Part shown: positions 34,496 through 42,925 of the stretch, one piece after another
How positions within the stretch are numbered: position 1 is the first letter of the stretch
How the letters are laid out: each line of letters begins with the position of its first letter
Assembly: GCA_947597925.1 (NCBI GenBank)
Contig: CANQFA010000002.1
Span: 154,869-218,868 of the forward strand
Reading direction: 5' to 3'
Source of the DNA: an uncultured Clostridia bacterium
GTDB lineage: Bacteria > Bacillota > Clostridia > Christensenellales > Borkfalkiaceae
DNA: 64,000 bases
Program-made: the position numbers and the translations under genes
Notes under the pieces: generated by a model
Databases searched by the model: none
Seen by the model: only the letters and a program-made list of their open reading frames with translations
What the model was told of the DNA's origin: nothing

Positions 34496-35500
34496 ATGGA
34501 GAAGAGAAGGACAGTCATTTGGAATATCCTGCTGATGGGCGCGCTTGCGGCGGCGACGGAGGTCTTCGCCGTGCTCTCTCTGCTCCTTCTCGGCCTTTCC
34601 TCGCCGTGGGGCGCACTTGCGATCGCGGGGGCGTCCCTTCTCATTGCCGTCTGCTTTGCGGCCGCCGTTACCTTTCTCTTCCTCGGGAAGGAGACCCTCT
34701 GCAGGGGGAGCCTTGCGCTCTTTCTCACGGCGCTCTTTTTTGCCGTCCTGCTCTATGTCCTCCTGAAGACGGGCTTTTTCGCCGTCATGCGGGATGAAGC
34801 CCTGCTCGAGGAATATCTCCGAAAGTCGGGCGTGTGGATGGGCGCCGTCTTTACCCTCCTCCAATTTTTACAGGTCGTCATCCTGCCCATCCCGAGCACG
34901 GTGACGGTCGTGGCGGGCGCCGCCCTCTTCGGGCCCCTCGTGGGGAGCCTCCTGAGCCTTCTCGGCATCGTGCTCGGCTCCCTCGTCGCCTTCCTCATCG
35001 GGCGCTATGCGGGCATGCGCGTCGTCTCGTGGCTCGTGGGAAGGGACACCCTCGAAAAGTGGCTCAAAAAAATAAAGGGGAAGGATAAACTTCTCCTCAG
35101 CGCCATGTTTCTTCTGCCCGTCTTCCCCGACGATGTTCTCTGCTTCGTGGCGGGGCTGTCGTCCATGTCCATCCCTTATTTTCTCGTCGTCATCCTCATC
35201 TCGCGCGTCCTCGCCATCTTCGCGACGAGCTACTCCGTCTCCCTCATCCCCTTCGATACATGGTGGGGGCTGCTCATCTGGGGAATTCTTCTCGTCCTCG
35301 TCGTCCTCCTCTTCATCGTGCTGTACCGAAAGGCAGATGTCATCCTCGGTTGGTTCGAGAGGCGCCGCCGCGGCACGCGCGTGGAGGAGAAGACCGAGAA
35401 GGGGGAGTTTTCCCTCGAGGTCCTCGGTCCCGACGGCGCCGTGGTGAAAAAGGGCGTCAGAAAGGACGAAAGCGATCCGCCCGAGAAGCCCTCAAAATAG
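34496..35500 (+). CDS. TVP38/TMEM64 (VTT domain) membrane protein
   Basis: 334 residues. Three N-terminal membrane helices (about 10-100) precede a VTT (DedA-like) core: VVAGAALFGPLVGSLLSLLG, then GSLVAFLIGRYAGMRVV and the conserved LLPVFPDDVLCFVAGLS. A last helix and a charged C-terminal tail of about 60 residues follow. VTT proteins are implicated in lipid scrambling or transport across the membrane; the substrate here is unknown. It ends at a bidirectional terminator. Confidence 0.88.
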   Translation: MEKRRTVIWNILLMGALAAATEVFAVLSLLLLGLSSPWGALAIAGASLLIAVCFAAAVTFLFLGKETLCRGSLALFLTALFFAVLLYVLLKTGFFAVMRDEALLEEYLRKSGVWMGAVFTLLQFLQVVILPIPSTVTVVAGAALFGPLVGSLLSLLGIVLGSLVAFLIGRYAGMRVVSWLVGRDTLEKWLKKIKGKDKLLLSAMFLLPVFPDDVLCFVAGLSSMSIPYFLVVILISRVLAIFATSYSVSLIPFDTWWGLLIWGILLVLVVLLFIVLYRKADVILGWFERRRRGTRVEEKTEKGEFSLEVLGPDGAVVKKGVRKDESDPPEKPSK

Positions 35501-35525
35501 ACCGTGAAACGTCAGAAAAATACGC

Positions 35526-35551
35526 AAAAAGGACCCTTTCGGGTCCTTTTT
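35526..35551. terminator. Bidirectional terminator
   Basis: AAAAAGGACCC pairs perfectly with GGGTCCTTTTT around TTTC. It serves the VTT gene (plus) and the ohrR-like gene (minus, stop at 35554). Confidence 0.93.
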
Positions 35552-35553
35552 CG

Positions 35554-35976
35554 TCACTTTACAAGCTTGTAGCAGAGGCGATAGAGCTCTTTCGCTTCCT
35601 CTTCCGTGAGGTTTTCGAGGGTACCGCACATCTGAGGGATCTCGAGCGCCTGATCGCGCATGGCCGTCCCTTCGTCCGTGAGCAAGATGCGGAGCATGCG
35701 CTCATCCGAAGTAGCCCTGACGCGGCGCAGAAGACCCTTGCGCTCCAGCCCCTTGAGGAGGGGCGTGAGGGTGCCCGAGTCGAGATAGAGCTTTTCGCCG
35801 AGCTCTTTCACGTTCATCTCACCGTATTCCCACAGGGCAAGCATGGTGATGTACTGGGTGTAGGTAAGCCCGAGGGGACTGAGGGCAGCGTGATATCCCT
35901 TCACAACTTCCTTCGAGGCAGCATAGAGGGGAAAGCAGAGTTGGTTTACGAGTTTCAGAGATTCATACTTTTTCAT
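35554..35976 (-). CDS. MarR-family regulator, OhrR type
   Basis: 140 residues. The N terminus QLCFPLYAASKEVVKGY, with Cys14, matches the peroxide-sensing Cys15 region of OhrR, followed by GLTYTQYITMLALWEY and the winged-helix LDSGTLTPLLKGLERKGLLRR. OhrR represses the organic peroxide reductase ohr and is released when its Cys is oxidised. No ohr gene is next to it here. It has its own promoter (35994-36022). Confidence 0.88.
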   Translation of the reverse strand: MKKYESLKLVNQLCFPLYAASKEVVKGYHAALSPLGLTYTQYITMLALWEYGEMNVKELGEKLYLDSGTLTPLLKGLERKGLLRRVRATSDERMLRILLTDEGTAMRDQALEIPQMCGTLENLTEEEAKELYRLCYKLVK

Positions 35977-35993
35977 TTTCTCACCTTACTCCT

Positions 35994-36022
35994 ATCATAG
36001 CACATCTTTCCGATAAAATCAA
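35994..36022 (-). promoter_or_regulatory. Promoter of the ohrR-like gene
   Basis: Minus strand TTGATT (36022-36017), 17 bp, TATGAT (35999-35994). Confidence 0.65.
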
Positions 36023-36083
36023 CCTAATTTCATACCCTATGCGCAAATTTTCTTAATTTATGAAAGATTTTTGTCGCTTTTCC

Positions 36084-36539
36084 TCAATATTTTTCGAATT
36101 CCGCCGCATGACGGTCGCTTTCGCGCTTCAAGTCGCGCTCCTTGAGGGACTGTTTCTTGTCAAACGTGTGCTTTCCCTTGCAGAGGGCGACCTCCACTTT
36201 GACGAGCGCATCCTTAAAATAGACCTTGAGCGGGACGAGGGTATAGCCGCGCTCATGGACCTTGCCCGCGATCTTGGAGATCTCGTGGCGGTGGAGGAGG
36301 AGCTTGCGGTCCTTGCGCGCGTCGCGCGTGGAAAAGGCGCCGCTCTTGTCATAGATGGCGATGTGCATGTTCTTGAGGATGACTTCTCCGCCCTTGAGCT
36401 CGCAGTAGCTCTCCCCGAGGGAGGCCTTGCCCGCGCGCAGAGACTTGACTTCTGCCCCCTCGAGCACGATGCCCGCCTCGTAGCGGTCCTCGATGAAGTA
36501 TTCAAAGGATGCCGACCTGTTTACGGCGATGACTTTCAC
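36084..36539 (-). CDS. smpB: SsrA-binding protein
   Basis: 151 residues. It binds tmRNA and delivers it to stalled ribosomes. FIEDRYEAGIVLEGAEVKSLRAGK and the C-terminal basic tail KGKHTFDKKQSLKERDLKRE are family hallmarks. Last gene of secG-rnr-smpB on the minus strand, overlapping rnr by four bases. No ssrA gene is seen in the 107 bases downstream. Confidence 0.96.
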   Translation of the reverse strand: MKVIAVNRSASFEYFIEDRYEAGIVLEGAEVKSLRAGKASLGESYCELKGGEVILKNMHIAIYDKSGAFSTRDARKDRKLLLHRHEISKIAGKVHERGYTLVPLKVYFKDALVKVEVALCKGKHTFDKKQSLKERDLKRESDRHAAEFEKY

Positions 36540-38620
36540 AGCCTTCCCTCCATGGACTTCAGTCCGAAAAGCACTCTTCGCGTGCCGAAGTCGGTGCCCG
36601 TCACGCGGATCCTGACCCGCTGGCCGAGGCGGAAACTTGCGCGCGTTCCCGTGAGCAGATGGCGGGTCTCATCGTACTCATACATGTTGCCGGGCAGGGT
36701 CTCGAGGGGAATGAACCCGTCGATCCCGTTTTCGAGCTCGGCATAGAGCCCGAGGGCCGTCACGCCCGAGATGACGGCGGCCGCCTCCGTACCTATTTTG
36801 TCCTCCATATAGGTGACGAGGTAGAGCGCGTCCACATCCCGCTCAGCCTCCGCCGCATTGCGCTCGCATTCGGAGGAATGGCTTGCGGCCTCCGCTGCAA
36901 AGGCGGCATGTGCCTTCTTTGCCTCGGCGGGGCTGATGAGAGCGTCCTTGATGATACGATGCACCACGAGGTCGGGATATCTGCGGATGGGGGAGGTAAA
37001 GTGGCAGTAGCACGCCGATGCCAGCCCGAAGTGCCCCTTATTCTGCGGAGAATAGCAGGCGCGGGACATGGAGCGGAGCATCACGCGGCTGACCACGGAG
37101 GAGAGGGGCGTATTTTCCGCGCGCAGGAGGACCTTGCGGTAGTCCTGCGGCGACACATGGTCGGGGCGGAAGTCTGCGGAGATGCCCGCAGCGCTCAAAA
37201 AGCCGAGAAATTCCTCTGCCTTTCTCTCGGCGGGCGCCTCGTGGATGCGGTAGACAAAGGGGACCCCCTTTTCCGTCATGAGCTCGGCGACGCTCTCATT
37301 GGCAAGCACCATGAACTGCTCGATCATGCGGTGGGCGAGGGTGCGCTCGTTGGAGGGGACCTCTATCTTCCCGTCCTCATAGAGCACCTTGACTTCGCGC
37401 ATGTCGAGGTCGACACTGCCGCGCCCCTTCCTTGCCTTCTCGAGGAGGAGGGTGAGCTCGGCGGCGTCCCGCATGAACCCGAGAAGGTCGGGGTATTCCG
37501 CCTGCGCCCCTTCCTCTCCATCGAAGAGAGCCTGCACGGCGGTGTAGGTCATGCGGTGGCGGGAGCGGATGACGGAGGGACGGACGGAGCGCGCGAGCAC
37601 TTCGCCCCTCTCGTCTATCGTCATGAGACAGGAGAGGGTGAGGCGGTCCTCGCCTTCATTCAGGGAGCAGGCGCCGTTTGAGAGGGAGGGGGGAAGCATG
37701 GGCAGGACGCGGTCGGGAAAATAGATGCTCGTCCCCCTCAGAAATGCCTCCTTGTCCACGGTGCGGTTGCGGGGGACATAGTGCGAGACGTCGGCAATGT
37801 GCACGCCGAGCTCGAAGCGGGTCCCCATTTTGCGCACGGAGATGGCGTCGTCGATGTCGCGGGTATCTTCCCCGTCCACCGTGACGATGAGCTCTTCGCG
37901 AAGGTCCGCTCTCTCCATGAGATCCTCCTCCGTGATGGGGCGAGAGGCCGCCTTGTCTGCCGCGCGGAGGACCTCGGCGGGAAATTCCGTGCGGAGGGAA
38001 TGGGCGCGGATGATGGCCTCTTCCTCGACAGAAAGGATGCCGCTCTCGCCGAAGACCGCCACGATCTCGCCCGTGAGCTCGCCCTCATACGAGGTGATGC
38101 GCGCGGCCGCCTTCATGCCCGAAGTACAGCGCATGGAGGAGGCGTCTGGGATGTAGATGTCGGAGGCGAACCGCCATTCGTCGGGGCGGAGATATCCCCG
38201 TCTTCCCTCGCGGTGATAGACGCCCACGACCTCGGTGATGCCGCGGGAGAGCACCTTCAGCACTTCGCCCGCATCGCCGTATCCCGTGGGGAAGGCGAGC
38301 ACGCGGTCGCCGTGGCAGGCGCCTCCGAGGACGCGGCGGGGGAGAAAGAGGCGCTCGCTCCCGTCATCGGGATAGAAAAAGGCATACCCGTGTCCGCTCG
38401 CCGAGATCGTGCCCTCGAGGGCGTGAAATTGCGCGACCGTGCCGAAGCGGGCGCTGCTGTCCATGAGAAGAGACCCTTCCTTGACGAGGGAGAGGAGCAT
38501 CTTGCGGAGCGCGGCGGCCTCCTTTCCATAGAGATGAAGTTTTTTCGCGATCTGTCCGTCGGTGAGGAGGGCGAGACGGCCCGACTCTATCTCACGGAGC
38601 AGCGTGGTCTTGGTGTTCAA
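36536..38620 (-). CDS. rnr: Ribonuclease R
   Basis: 694 residues from a TTG start at 38620, chosen because AAAGGAG lies 6 bases upstream and no better start is near. Cold-shock-like domains lie at about 60-220, then the RNB catalytic domain with VDGEDTRDIDDAISV, and HFTSPIRRYPDLVVHR. A C-terminal S1 domain (AAVISGVTALGLYAELENGIDG) follows. It is a processive 3'-5' exonuclease that works with SmpB and tmRNA, explaining the overlap with smpB. Confidence 0.95.
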   Translation of the reverse strand: MNTKTTLLREIESGRLALLTDGQIAKKLHLYGKEAAALRKMLLSLVKEGSLLMDSSARFGTVAQFHALEGTISASGHGYAFFYPDDGSERLFLPRRVLGGACHGDRVLAFPTGYGDAGEVLKVLSRGITEVVGVYHREGRRGYLRPDEWRFASDIYIPDASSMRCTSGMKAAARITSYEGELTGEIVAVFGESGILSVEEEAIIRAHSLRTEFPAEVLRAADKAASRPITEEDLMERADLREELIVTVDGEDTRDIDDAISVRKMGTRFELGVHIADVSHYVPRNRTVDKEAFLRGTSIYFPDRVLPMLPPSLSNGACSLNEGEDRLTLSCLMTIDERGEVLARSVRPSVIRSRHRMTYTAVQALFDGEEGAQAEYPDLLGFMRDAAELTLLLEKARKGRGSVDLDMREVKVLYEDGKIEVPSNERTLAHRMIEQFMVLANESVAELMTEKGVPFVYRIHEAPAERKAEEFLGFLSAAGISADFRPDHVSPQDYRKVLLRAENTPLSSVVSRVMLRSMSRACYSPQNKGHFGLASACYCHFTSPIRRYPDLVVHRIIKDALISPAEAKKAHAAFAAEAASHSSECERNAAEAERDVDALYLVTYMEDKIGTEAAAVISGVTALGLYAELENGIDGFIPLETLPGNMYEYDETRHLLTGTRASFRLGQRVRIRVTGTDFGTRRVLFGLKSMEGRL

Positions 38621-38640
38621 ATTCTCTCCTTTCAGCGTCA

Positions 38641-38668
38641 AAAAAAGGGCAAGCAATCACGCTCGCCC
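38641..38668 (-). terminator. Terminator or attenuator between secG and rnr
   Basis: Minus strand GGGCGAGC pairs with GCTTGCCC (one G-U), 6-nt loop, followed by a T run at 38646-38641. Confidence 0.8.
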
Positions 38669-38688
38669 GTAAGTTTTCCGAATCGGTA

Positions 38689-39012
38689 TCACGCACCCCA
38701 GACCGCATCGATCTGCAGGATGAAGAAGACGACTGCAAGCACGGCAAGGACGCCGAGGCAGATGAGGGTCCACATTTTCAGCTTGGATTCGACGGAGCGG
38801 CCCTTGTTCTTTCCGTAGAAGGTCTCGCTGGATCCGCTGAGGGCATCGATGCCCTGCGAATTGCCGGGCTGGAGCATGACGAGGATGATGGAGGCAAGCG
38901 CCGCGACCCCCATGAGAATGATGAGCGTCAGGCTGACCGCACGGTAGACGGCATAGACGGCGTTGCTCTGAAGGGGGACGAGCAGATTGGCAATAAAGGA
39001 CGCAAAGTTCAT
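38689..39012 (-). CDS. secG: Preprotein translocase subunit SecG
   Basis: 107 residues, two membrane helices (about 20-45 and 78-102) linked by MLQPGNSQGIDALSGSSETFYGKNKGRS, whose GSSETFYGKNKGR part is the SecG signature. The start at 39012 is set by AAAGGA upstream. It assists SecYE translocation. Its position before rnr-smpB is common in Firmicutes. Confidence 0.94.
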   Translation of the reverse strand: MNFASFIANLLVPLQSNAVYAVYRAVSLTLIILMGVAALASIILVMLQPGNSQGIDALSGSSETFYGKNKGRSVESKLKMWTLICLGVLAVLAVVFFILQIDAVWGA

Positions 39013-39046
39013 ATGGTACATTCCTTTTCTTCGAAATACGGGTAAC

Positions 39047-39075
39047 ATTATACCATGTCTTTTCCGAAAAGACAA
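39047..39075 (-). promoter_or_regulatory. Promoter of secG
   Basis: Minus strand TTGTCT (39075-39070), 17 bp, TATAAT (39052-39047) with extended TG. A palindromic CTTTTCCGAAAAG lies in the spacer (39059-39071). Confidence 0.8.
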
Positions 39076-39104
39076 GTTTTTTTGCGGGGATTTTGAAAAA
39101 ATGT

Positions 39105-39135
39105 AAAAAAATCCCTCTCCTTTGCGGGGAGAGGG
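39105..39135 (-). terminator. Terminator of the lipoprotein gene
   Basis: Minus strand CCCTCTCC (39135-39128) pairs with GGAGAGGG (39120-39113), then A and a T run. Confidence 0.9.
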
Positions 39136-39144
39136 AAGAGATCC

Positions 39145-39606
39145 TTACTTGCTGCTCGTGAAGGGCTTGGTGTCGCCGACGATGAGGATGCAGTTGCCGT
39201 TGACGTGATCGCTCTTCTGGTACTCCGCCCAGAGCTCGTCGAACTTCTCCTGCTCGGACTCGGAGAGGTCTTCCTTATATGCCTTCTGGACAGCCTCGAT
39301 GTTCTTGTACTCCCAGACGATGGCGGTCTTCGTCTTCGGATTGACGAGTTCCAAAAGTTCAGAGACGGTGGGGTCCTCGGAGAGCTTCACGGTGCAGAGG
39401 AAGTGCACGGTGGCGTCGGCCTCTTTGATGTCTTCGTCCGAGATGTTAAGGGCCTCTTTAGCCTTGTCGCTGAGGGTGATCTCATAGTAGCCCTCTTTCT
39501 CGTAGGCCGACTTGATCGCGCCCCAGGTGGAACCGCATGCGCAGAGGGCAAACAGCATGACAGCCGAGAGCACGAGCGCAACGACAGTTGCAAGTGATTT
39601 TTTCAT
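39145..39606 (-). CDS. Small lipoprotein of unknown function
   Basis: 153 residues. Signal peptide MKKSLATVVALVLSAVMLFA with lipobox LCAC followed by GS, so it should be lipid-anchored outside the membrane. The mature part is acidic and largely helical with WEYKNIEAVQKAYKEDLSESE; no known domain is recognised. It is monocistronic, with its own promoter (39640-39668) and terminator, divergent from aroK. Confidence 0.82.
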   Translation of the reverse strand: MKKSLATVVALVLSAVMLFALCACGSTWGAIKSAYEKEGYYEITLSDKAKEALNISDEDIKEADATVHFLCTVKLSEDPTVSELLELVNPKTKTAIVWEYKNIEAVQKAYKEDLSESEQEKFDELWAEYQKSDHVNGNCILIVGDTKPFTSSK

Positions 39607-39639
39607 GGTTCTTCTCCTTTATGGGTTTTGTTGTAATCT

Positions 39640-39668
39640 ATTCTAAACCTTTCAAGGCAGAATGTCAA
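39640..39668 (-). promoter_or_regulatory. Promoter of the lipoprotein gene
   Basis: Minus strand TTGACA (39668-39663), 17 bp, TAGAAT (39645-39640). Confidence 0.75.
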
Positions 39669-39732
39669 GTGATTCACAAAAGATTTCCGAAAATATTTTC
39701 CCGCGAAAATACGGGGGACGGGGGGTACACGA

Positions 39733-39761
39733 TTGACAATTTTTGCCCGAACGAATATAAT
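39733..39761 (+). promoter_or_regulatory. Consensus promoter of aroK, predicting a leaderless mRNA
   Basis: TTGACA, 17 bp, TATAAT (39756-39761). The aroK ATG starts at 39769, seven bases after the -10, so the leader should be 0-2 nt. Confidence 0.85.
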
Positions 39762-39768
39762 AAGAGGT

Positions 39769-40260
39769 ATGAACGACATCATCCTCATCGGAATGCCCGC
39801 TTCGGGGAAGAGCACGGCGGGAAAACTCCTCGCCGCGCGCAAAAATTTTCTCTTTCTCGACGGCGACGACCTCATCCGCGCATACACGGGGGAGGCGCTC
39901 GACGAGACCATTTCCCGCGTGGGGACAGAGGGCTTTCTTGCGATCGAGGAGGAGGTCCTGTGCGGTATCCGCGAAGAAGGCGCCGTCATCGCGACGGGCG
40001 GAAGCGCGGTCTATTCGCCGCGGGCAATGGCGCACCTCAAAATGCTCGGAAAGGTGGTCTATCTCAAGATCTCCGAAGAGGAGATCGGGCGGCGCATCCC
40101 CGACTTTCACGCCCGCGGGGTGGTGATGCGGGGAGAGATCTCTACGCTTCGGGAGCTCTATGCCGAGCGCGCGCCCCTCTATGAAAATTATGCCGACCTC
40201 ACCGTGGAATGCGGCGGCAGGACGCCCGAAGAGGTCGCAGAGGAACTTCTCCTCCTATGA
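39769..40260 (+). CDS. aroK: Shikimate kinase
   Basis: 163 residues. ILIGMPASGKSTAGKLLA is the P-loop, FLDGDDLI the shikimate-binding DxD-like motif and IATGGSAV the GG motif. It phosphorylates shikimate on the way to EPSP, so it works just before aroA at 51.6 kb. First gene of the aroK-panE-gltX-thyA-folA operon. The upstream in-frame codons include the -35 and -10 boxes and are not translated. Confidence 0.92.
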   Translation: MNDIILIGMPASGKSTAGKLLAARKNFLFLDGDDLIRAYTGEALDETISRVGTEGFLAIEEEVLCGIREEGAVIATGGSAVYSPRAMAHLKMLGKVVYLKISEEEIGRRIPDFHARGVVMRGEISTLRELYAERAPLYENYADLTVECGGRTPEEVAEELLLL

Positions 40261-41240
40261 AGATATGCATCTACGGCGCGGGCGCCATGGGCACGAGCCT
40301 CGGCGCGGAGCTCTTGCGGAAAAACTCCGCTCTTGCCATCGACTTCGTCACCCGCAACCGCGCACATGTCGAGGCGCTCAATGCGCGGGGCGCGGAGATA
40401 GACAGCGGTTCGGCGCAAGTCCGCATCCCCGTCCGAGCCCTCCTTCCCGAAGAGATGGGGGAGTACGACGTCATCTTCCTCGCCACGAAGCAGCGGGAGA
40501 ATAGACAAATTGCCGCGTTTTTGGCGCCCCGTCTCAGAGAGGACGGCGCCCTCGTCACCGTGCAAAACGGTTTGCCCGAGGCGGGACTTGCGGAAATTTT
40601 GGGGGAGGACAGGGTCTACGGCTGCGCGCTCGGCTGGGGCGCCGAATCGGTCGCCCCCGGACGCGTGGAGATCTCCTCGGCGGGCAAGCTCCGTCTCGCC
40701 CTCGGCGCCTACGGAAGGGGGGACAAGCTCGAAGCGCTGCGCTCCCTGCTCGCATCCGCCTTCATCGTGACGGTGGGGGACCTCACCGAAATTCGATACA
40801 GCAAACTCGCCGTCAATGCGGCCTTTTCCACCCTCTCGGCGCTCTCCTCGCTCTCGTTCGGACAGCTCGCGAAGGAGCACAGAGAGCTCGTGCTCGCCCT
40901 CATGCGGGAGACAATTTCCGTCGCAAAAGCGGCAGGGTGCAAAAAGCTCGTGCAGAACGGGCACGATATCCTGAAACTTTTCTCCTCGCCCTTTGCGGGA
41001 ATGTTCCTCTCCGTCGCCATGCGGAAGCATAAAAATATCCGCTCGGGCATGCTCAAGGACCTCATGGCGGGCAGGGAATGCGACGCCGACTTTGTCGCGG
41101 GCGCCGTGATACGGGAGGGGATGCGCCTCGCCGTCCCCACGCCTTACCTCTCCCGCGCGCTCGATGTCATCCACGAAATCCAGGCGGGGCGGTCCGTCTC
41201 CCCCGAAAATCTCAACCTCATCAAAGGAGTCTCATCATGA
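40257..41240 (+). CDS. 2-dehydropantoate 2-reductase family protein
   Basis: 327 residues. CIYGAGAMGTSLGAEL is the NADP Rossmann loop; VTVQNGLPEAG and the helical C-terminal domain with SKLAVNAAFSTLSAL (catalytic Lys-Asn region) match ketopantoate reductases (PanE). It would reduce ketopantoate for coenzyme A synthesis, although several paralogous families share this fold. It overlaps aroK and gltX by four bases each. Confidence 0.85.
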   Translation: MKICIYGAGAMGTSLGAELLRKNSALAIDFVTRNRAHVEALNARGAEIDSGSAQVRIPVRALLPEEMGEYDVIFLATKQRENRQIAAFLAPRLREDGALVTVQNGLPEAGLAEILGEDRVYGCALGWGAESVAPGRVEISSAGKLRLALGAYGRGDKLEALRSLLASAFIVTVGDLTEIRYSKLAVNAAFSTLSALSSLSFGQLAKEHRELVLALMRETISVAKAAGCKKLVQNGHDILKLFSSPFAGMFLSVAMRKHKNIRSGMLKDLMAGRECDADFVAGAVIREGMRLAVPTPYLSRALDVIHEIQAGRSVSPENLNLIKGVSS

Positions 41241-42925
41241 ACCTGAAAGCACTTGCGGAGCGCCTTCTCCCCGGGGAATATCCCTCGGCCGACGACTACG
41301 AGGCGCTCTATCCTCCCCGCAACCTGCCGAAGGGGGCCGAGGTCACCCGCCTTGCCCCTTCGCCCACGGGGTTTATCCACCTCGGCAACCTCTTTGCCGC
41401 CATTGCAAATGAGCGCATCGCACACAGGAGCGGGGGCATCCTCTACCTCCGCATCGAGGATACCGACTTGAAGCGCAAGGTAGACGGAGCGGTCGAGGCG
41501 GTCATCCGCGCGCTCGACTATTTCGACATCCGCTTCGACGAGGGCGCCGAGATAGGCGGCGACGAGACGTACGGCCCGTGGTATCAGCGTCAGCGCGCCG
41601 AGATCTACCGCGCCTTTGCGAAGAAGCTCATCGAGGAGGGGAGGGCATATCCCTGCTTCTGCACCGAGGAGGAGCTCTCCGCCCTCCGCGAGGAGCAGAC
41701 GGCGAAAAAGGAAGTGACGGGCTATTACGGAAAATACGCCCGCTGCCGCGACCTCACCGAGGAGGAGATCTATAAAAATCTTGACGCGGGGAAGCCCTTT
41801 GTCATCCGCCTGCGGTCGATGGGCGACCCCGAGGTAAAGCATACCTTCCGCGACGAGGTAAAGGGAGAGATCACCGTTCCCGAAAACGATCAGGATGTCG
41901 TCATCCTGAAGTCGGACGGCATCCCCACCTATCACTTCGCGCATGCCATCGACGATCACTTCATGCGCACCACCCTCGTCATTCGCGGGGAGGAGTGGCT
42001 GGCGAGCCTTCCCATCCACCTCGAGCTCTTCGAGGCGCTCGGCTTCCGCCGTCCCCGCTACGGGCACAACTGTTCCCTCATGAAGCAGGACGGCGAGACG
42101 CGGCGCAAGCTCTCCAAGCGCAAGGACCCCGAGCTCTCCCTCGAGTTTTACCGCAAGGAGGGATATCATCCCCGCGCCGTAAAGGTGTACATGCTCACCC
42201 TGCTCAACTCCAACTTCGAGGAGTGGTACTTAAAGAACCCCGATGCCGACCTTGCGAGCTTTCCCTATAAGGCGGAGCGCATGGGAAAAAGCGGCGCGCT
42301 CTTTGACCTCGACAAGCTGAAAGATATCTCGAGAAACGAGCTTTCCAAACTGTCTGTCTCGGACATGGGTGCCTTCTTGCGCGTCTGGGCAGGGGAATTC
42401 GGCTCGGAGGAAGAGCGCGGATTTTTCGCCGACGAGGAGAAGATGGAGCACGTGCTTGCCCTCTGCATGGGCGCGGGCGGCAAGAAGCGGAGAAAAGATT
42501 TCGAGACGGCCTCACAGGCCATGGACTTCATCCGCTACTTCTTCGTGCGCACCCCCCGCGTGGACGAATATCGCGCCGATCCCGCGACGCGCATTGCCGT
42601 GCTCGAGGCCTTCCTCGCCTCCTACGACCCCGAAGACGACTCCTCCGCGTGGTTTGAAAAGGTGAAGGGCATCGCCGCCGCAAACGGCTATGCCGCCGAC
42701 ACCAAGCAGTATAAGGCCGACCCCGAAGCCTTCCGCGGAAGCGTGGCTGACATCGCCGAGATCCTCCGCATCGCGGCGACGGGCAAGGCAAATACGCCCG
42801 ACCTCTGGACCATCCTGCACATCCTCGGCGAAGGGGAGACGAAGGGCAGGATGCGTGCGGCGCTCAGGGAGGCCCTTACAGAGGAGATCGCCGCGCTCCG
42901 CAGCATACTGGAGGAGAGAAAATGA
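41237..42925 (+). CDS. gltX: Glutamyl-tRNA synthetase
   Basis: 562 residues from the ATG overlapping the panE-like stop. The class I HIGH motif appears as APSPTGFIHLGN and KMSKS as RRKLSKRKD. A 35-residue N-terminal extension (ALAERLLPGEYPSADDYEAL) precedes the catalytic domain. GluRS charges tRNA-Glu; a non-discriminating form charging tRNA-Gln as well cannot be told from sequence alone. Confidence 0.93.
   Translation: MNLKALAERLLPGEYPSADDYEALYPPRNLPKGAEVTRLAPSPTGFIHLGNLFAAIANERIAHRSGGILYLRIEDTDLKRKVDGAVEAVIRALDYFDIRFDEGAEIGGDETYGPWYQRQRAEIYRAFAKKLIEEGRAYPCFCTEEELSALREEQTAKKEVTGYYGKYARCRDLTEEEIYKNLDAGKPFVIRLRSMGDPEVKHTFRDEVKGEITVPENDQDVVILKSDGIPTYHFAHAIDDHFMRTTLVIRGEEWLASLPIHLELFEALGFRRPRYGHNCSLMKQDGETRRKLSKRKDPELSLEFYRKEGYHPRAVKVYMLTLLNSNFEEWYLKNPDADLASFPYKAERMGKSGALFDLDKLKDISRNELSKLSVSDMGAFLRVWAGEFGSEEERGFFADEEKMEHVLALCMGAGGKKRRKDFETASQAMDFIRYFFVRTPRVDEYRADPATRIAVLEAFLASYDPEDDSSAWFEKVKGIAAANGYAADTKQYKADPEAFRGSVADIAEILRIAATGKANTPDLWTILHILGEGETKGRMRAALREALTEEIAALRSILEERK

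Noticed and set aside
35977..36083. tmRNA (ssrA) next to smpB
   Set aside because: The 107-base gap is too short and has no tRNA-like ends.
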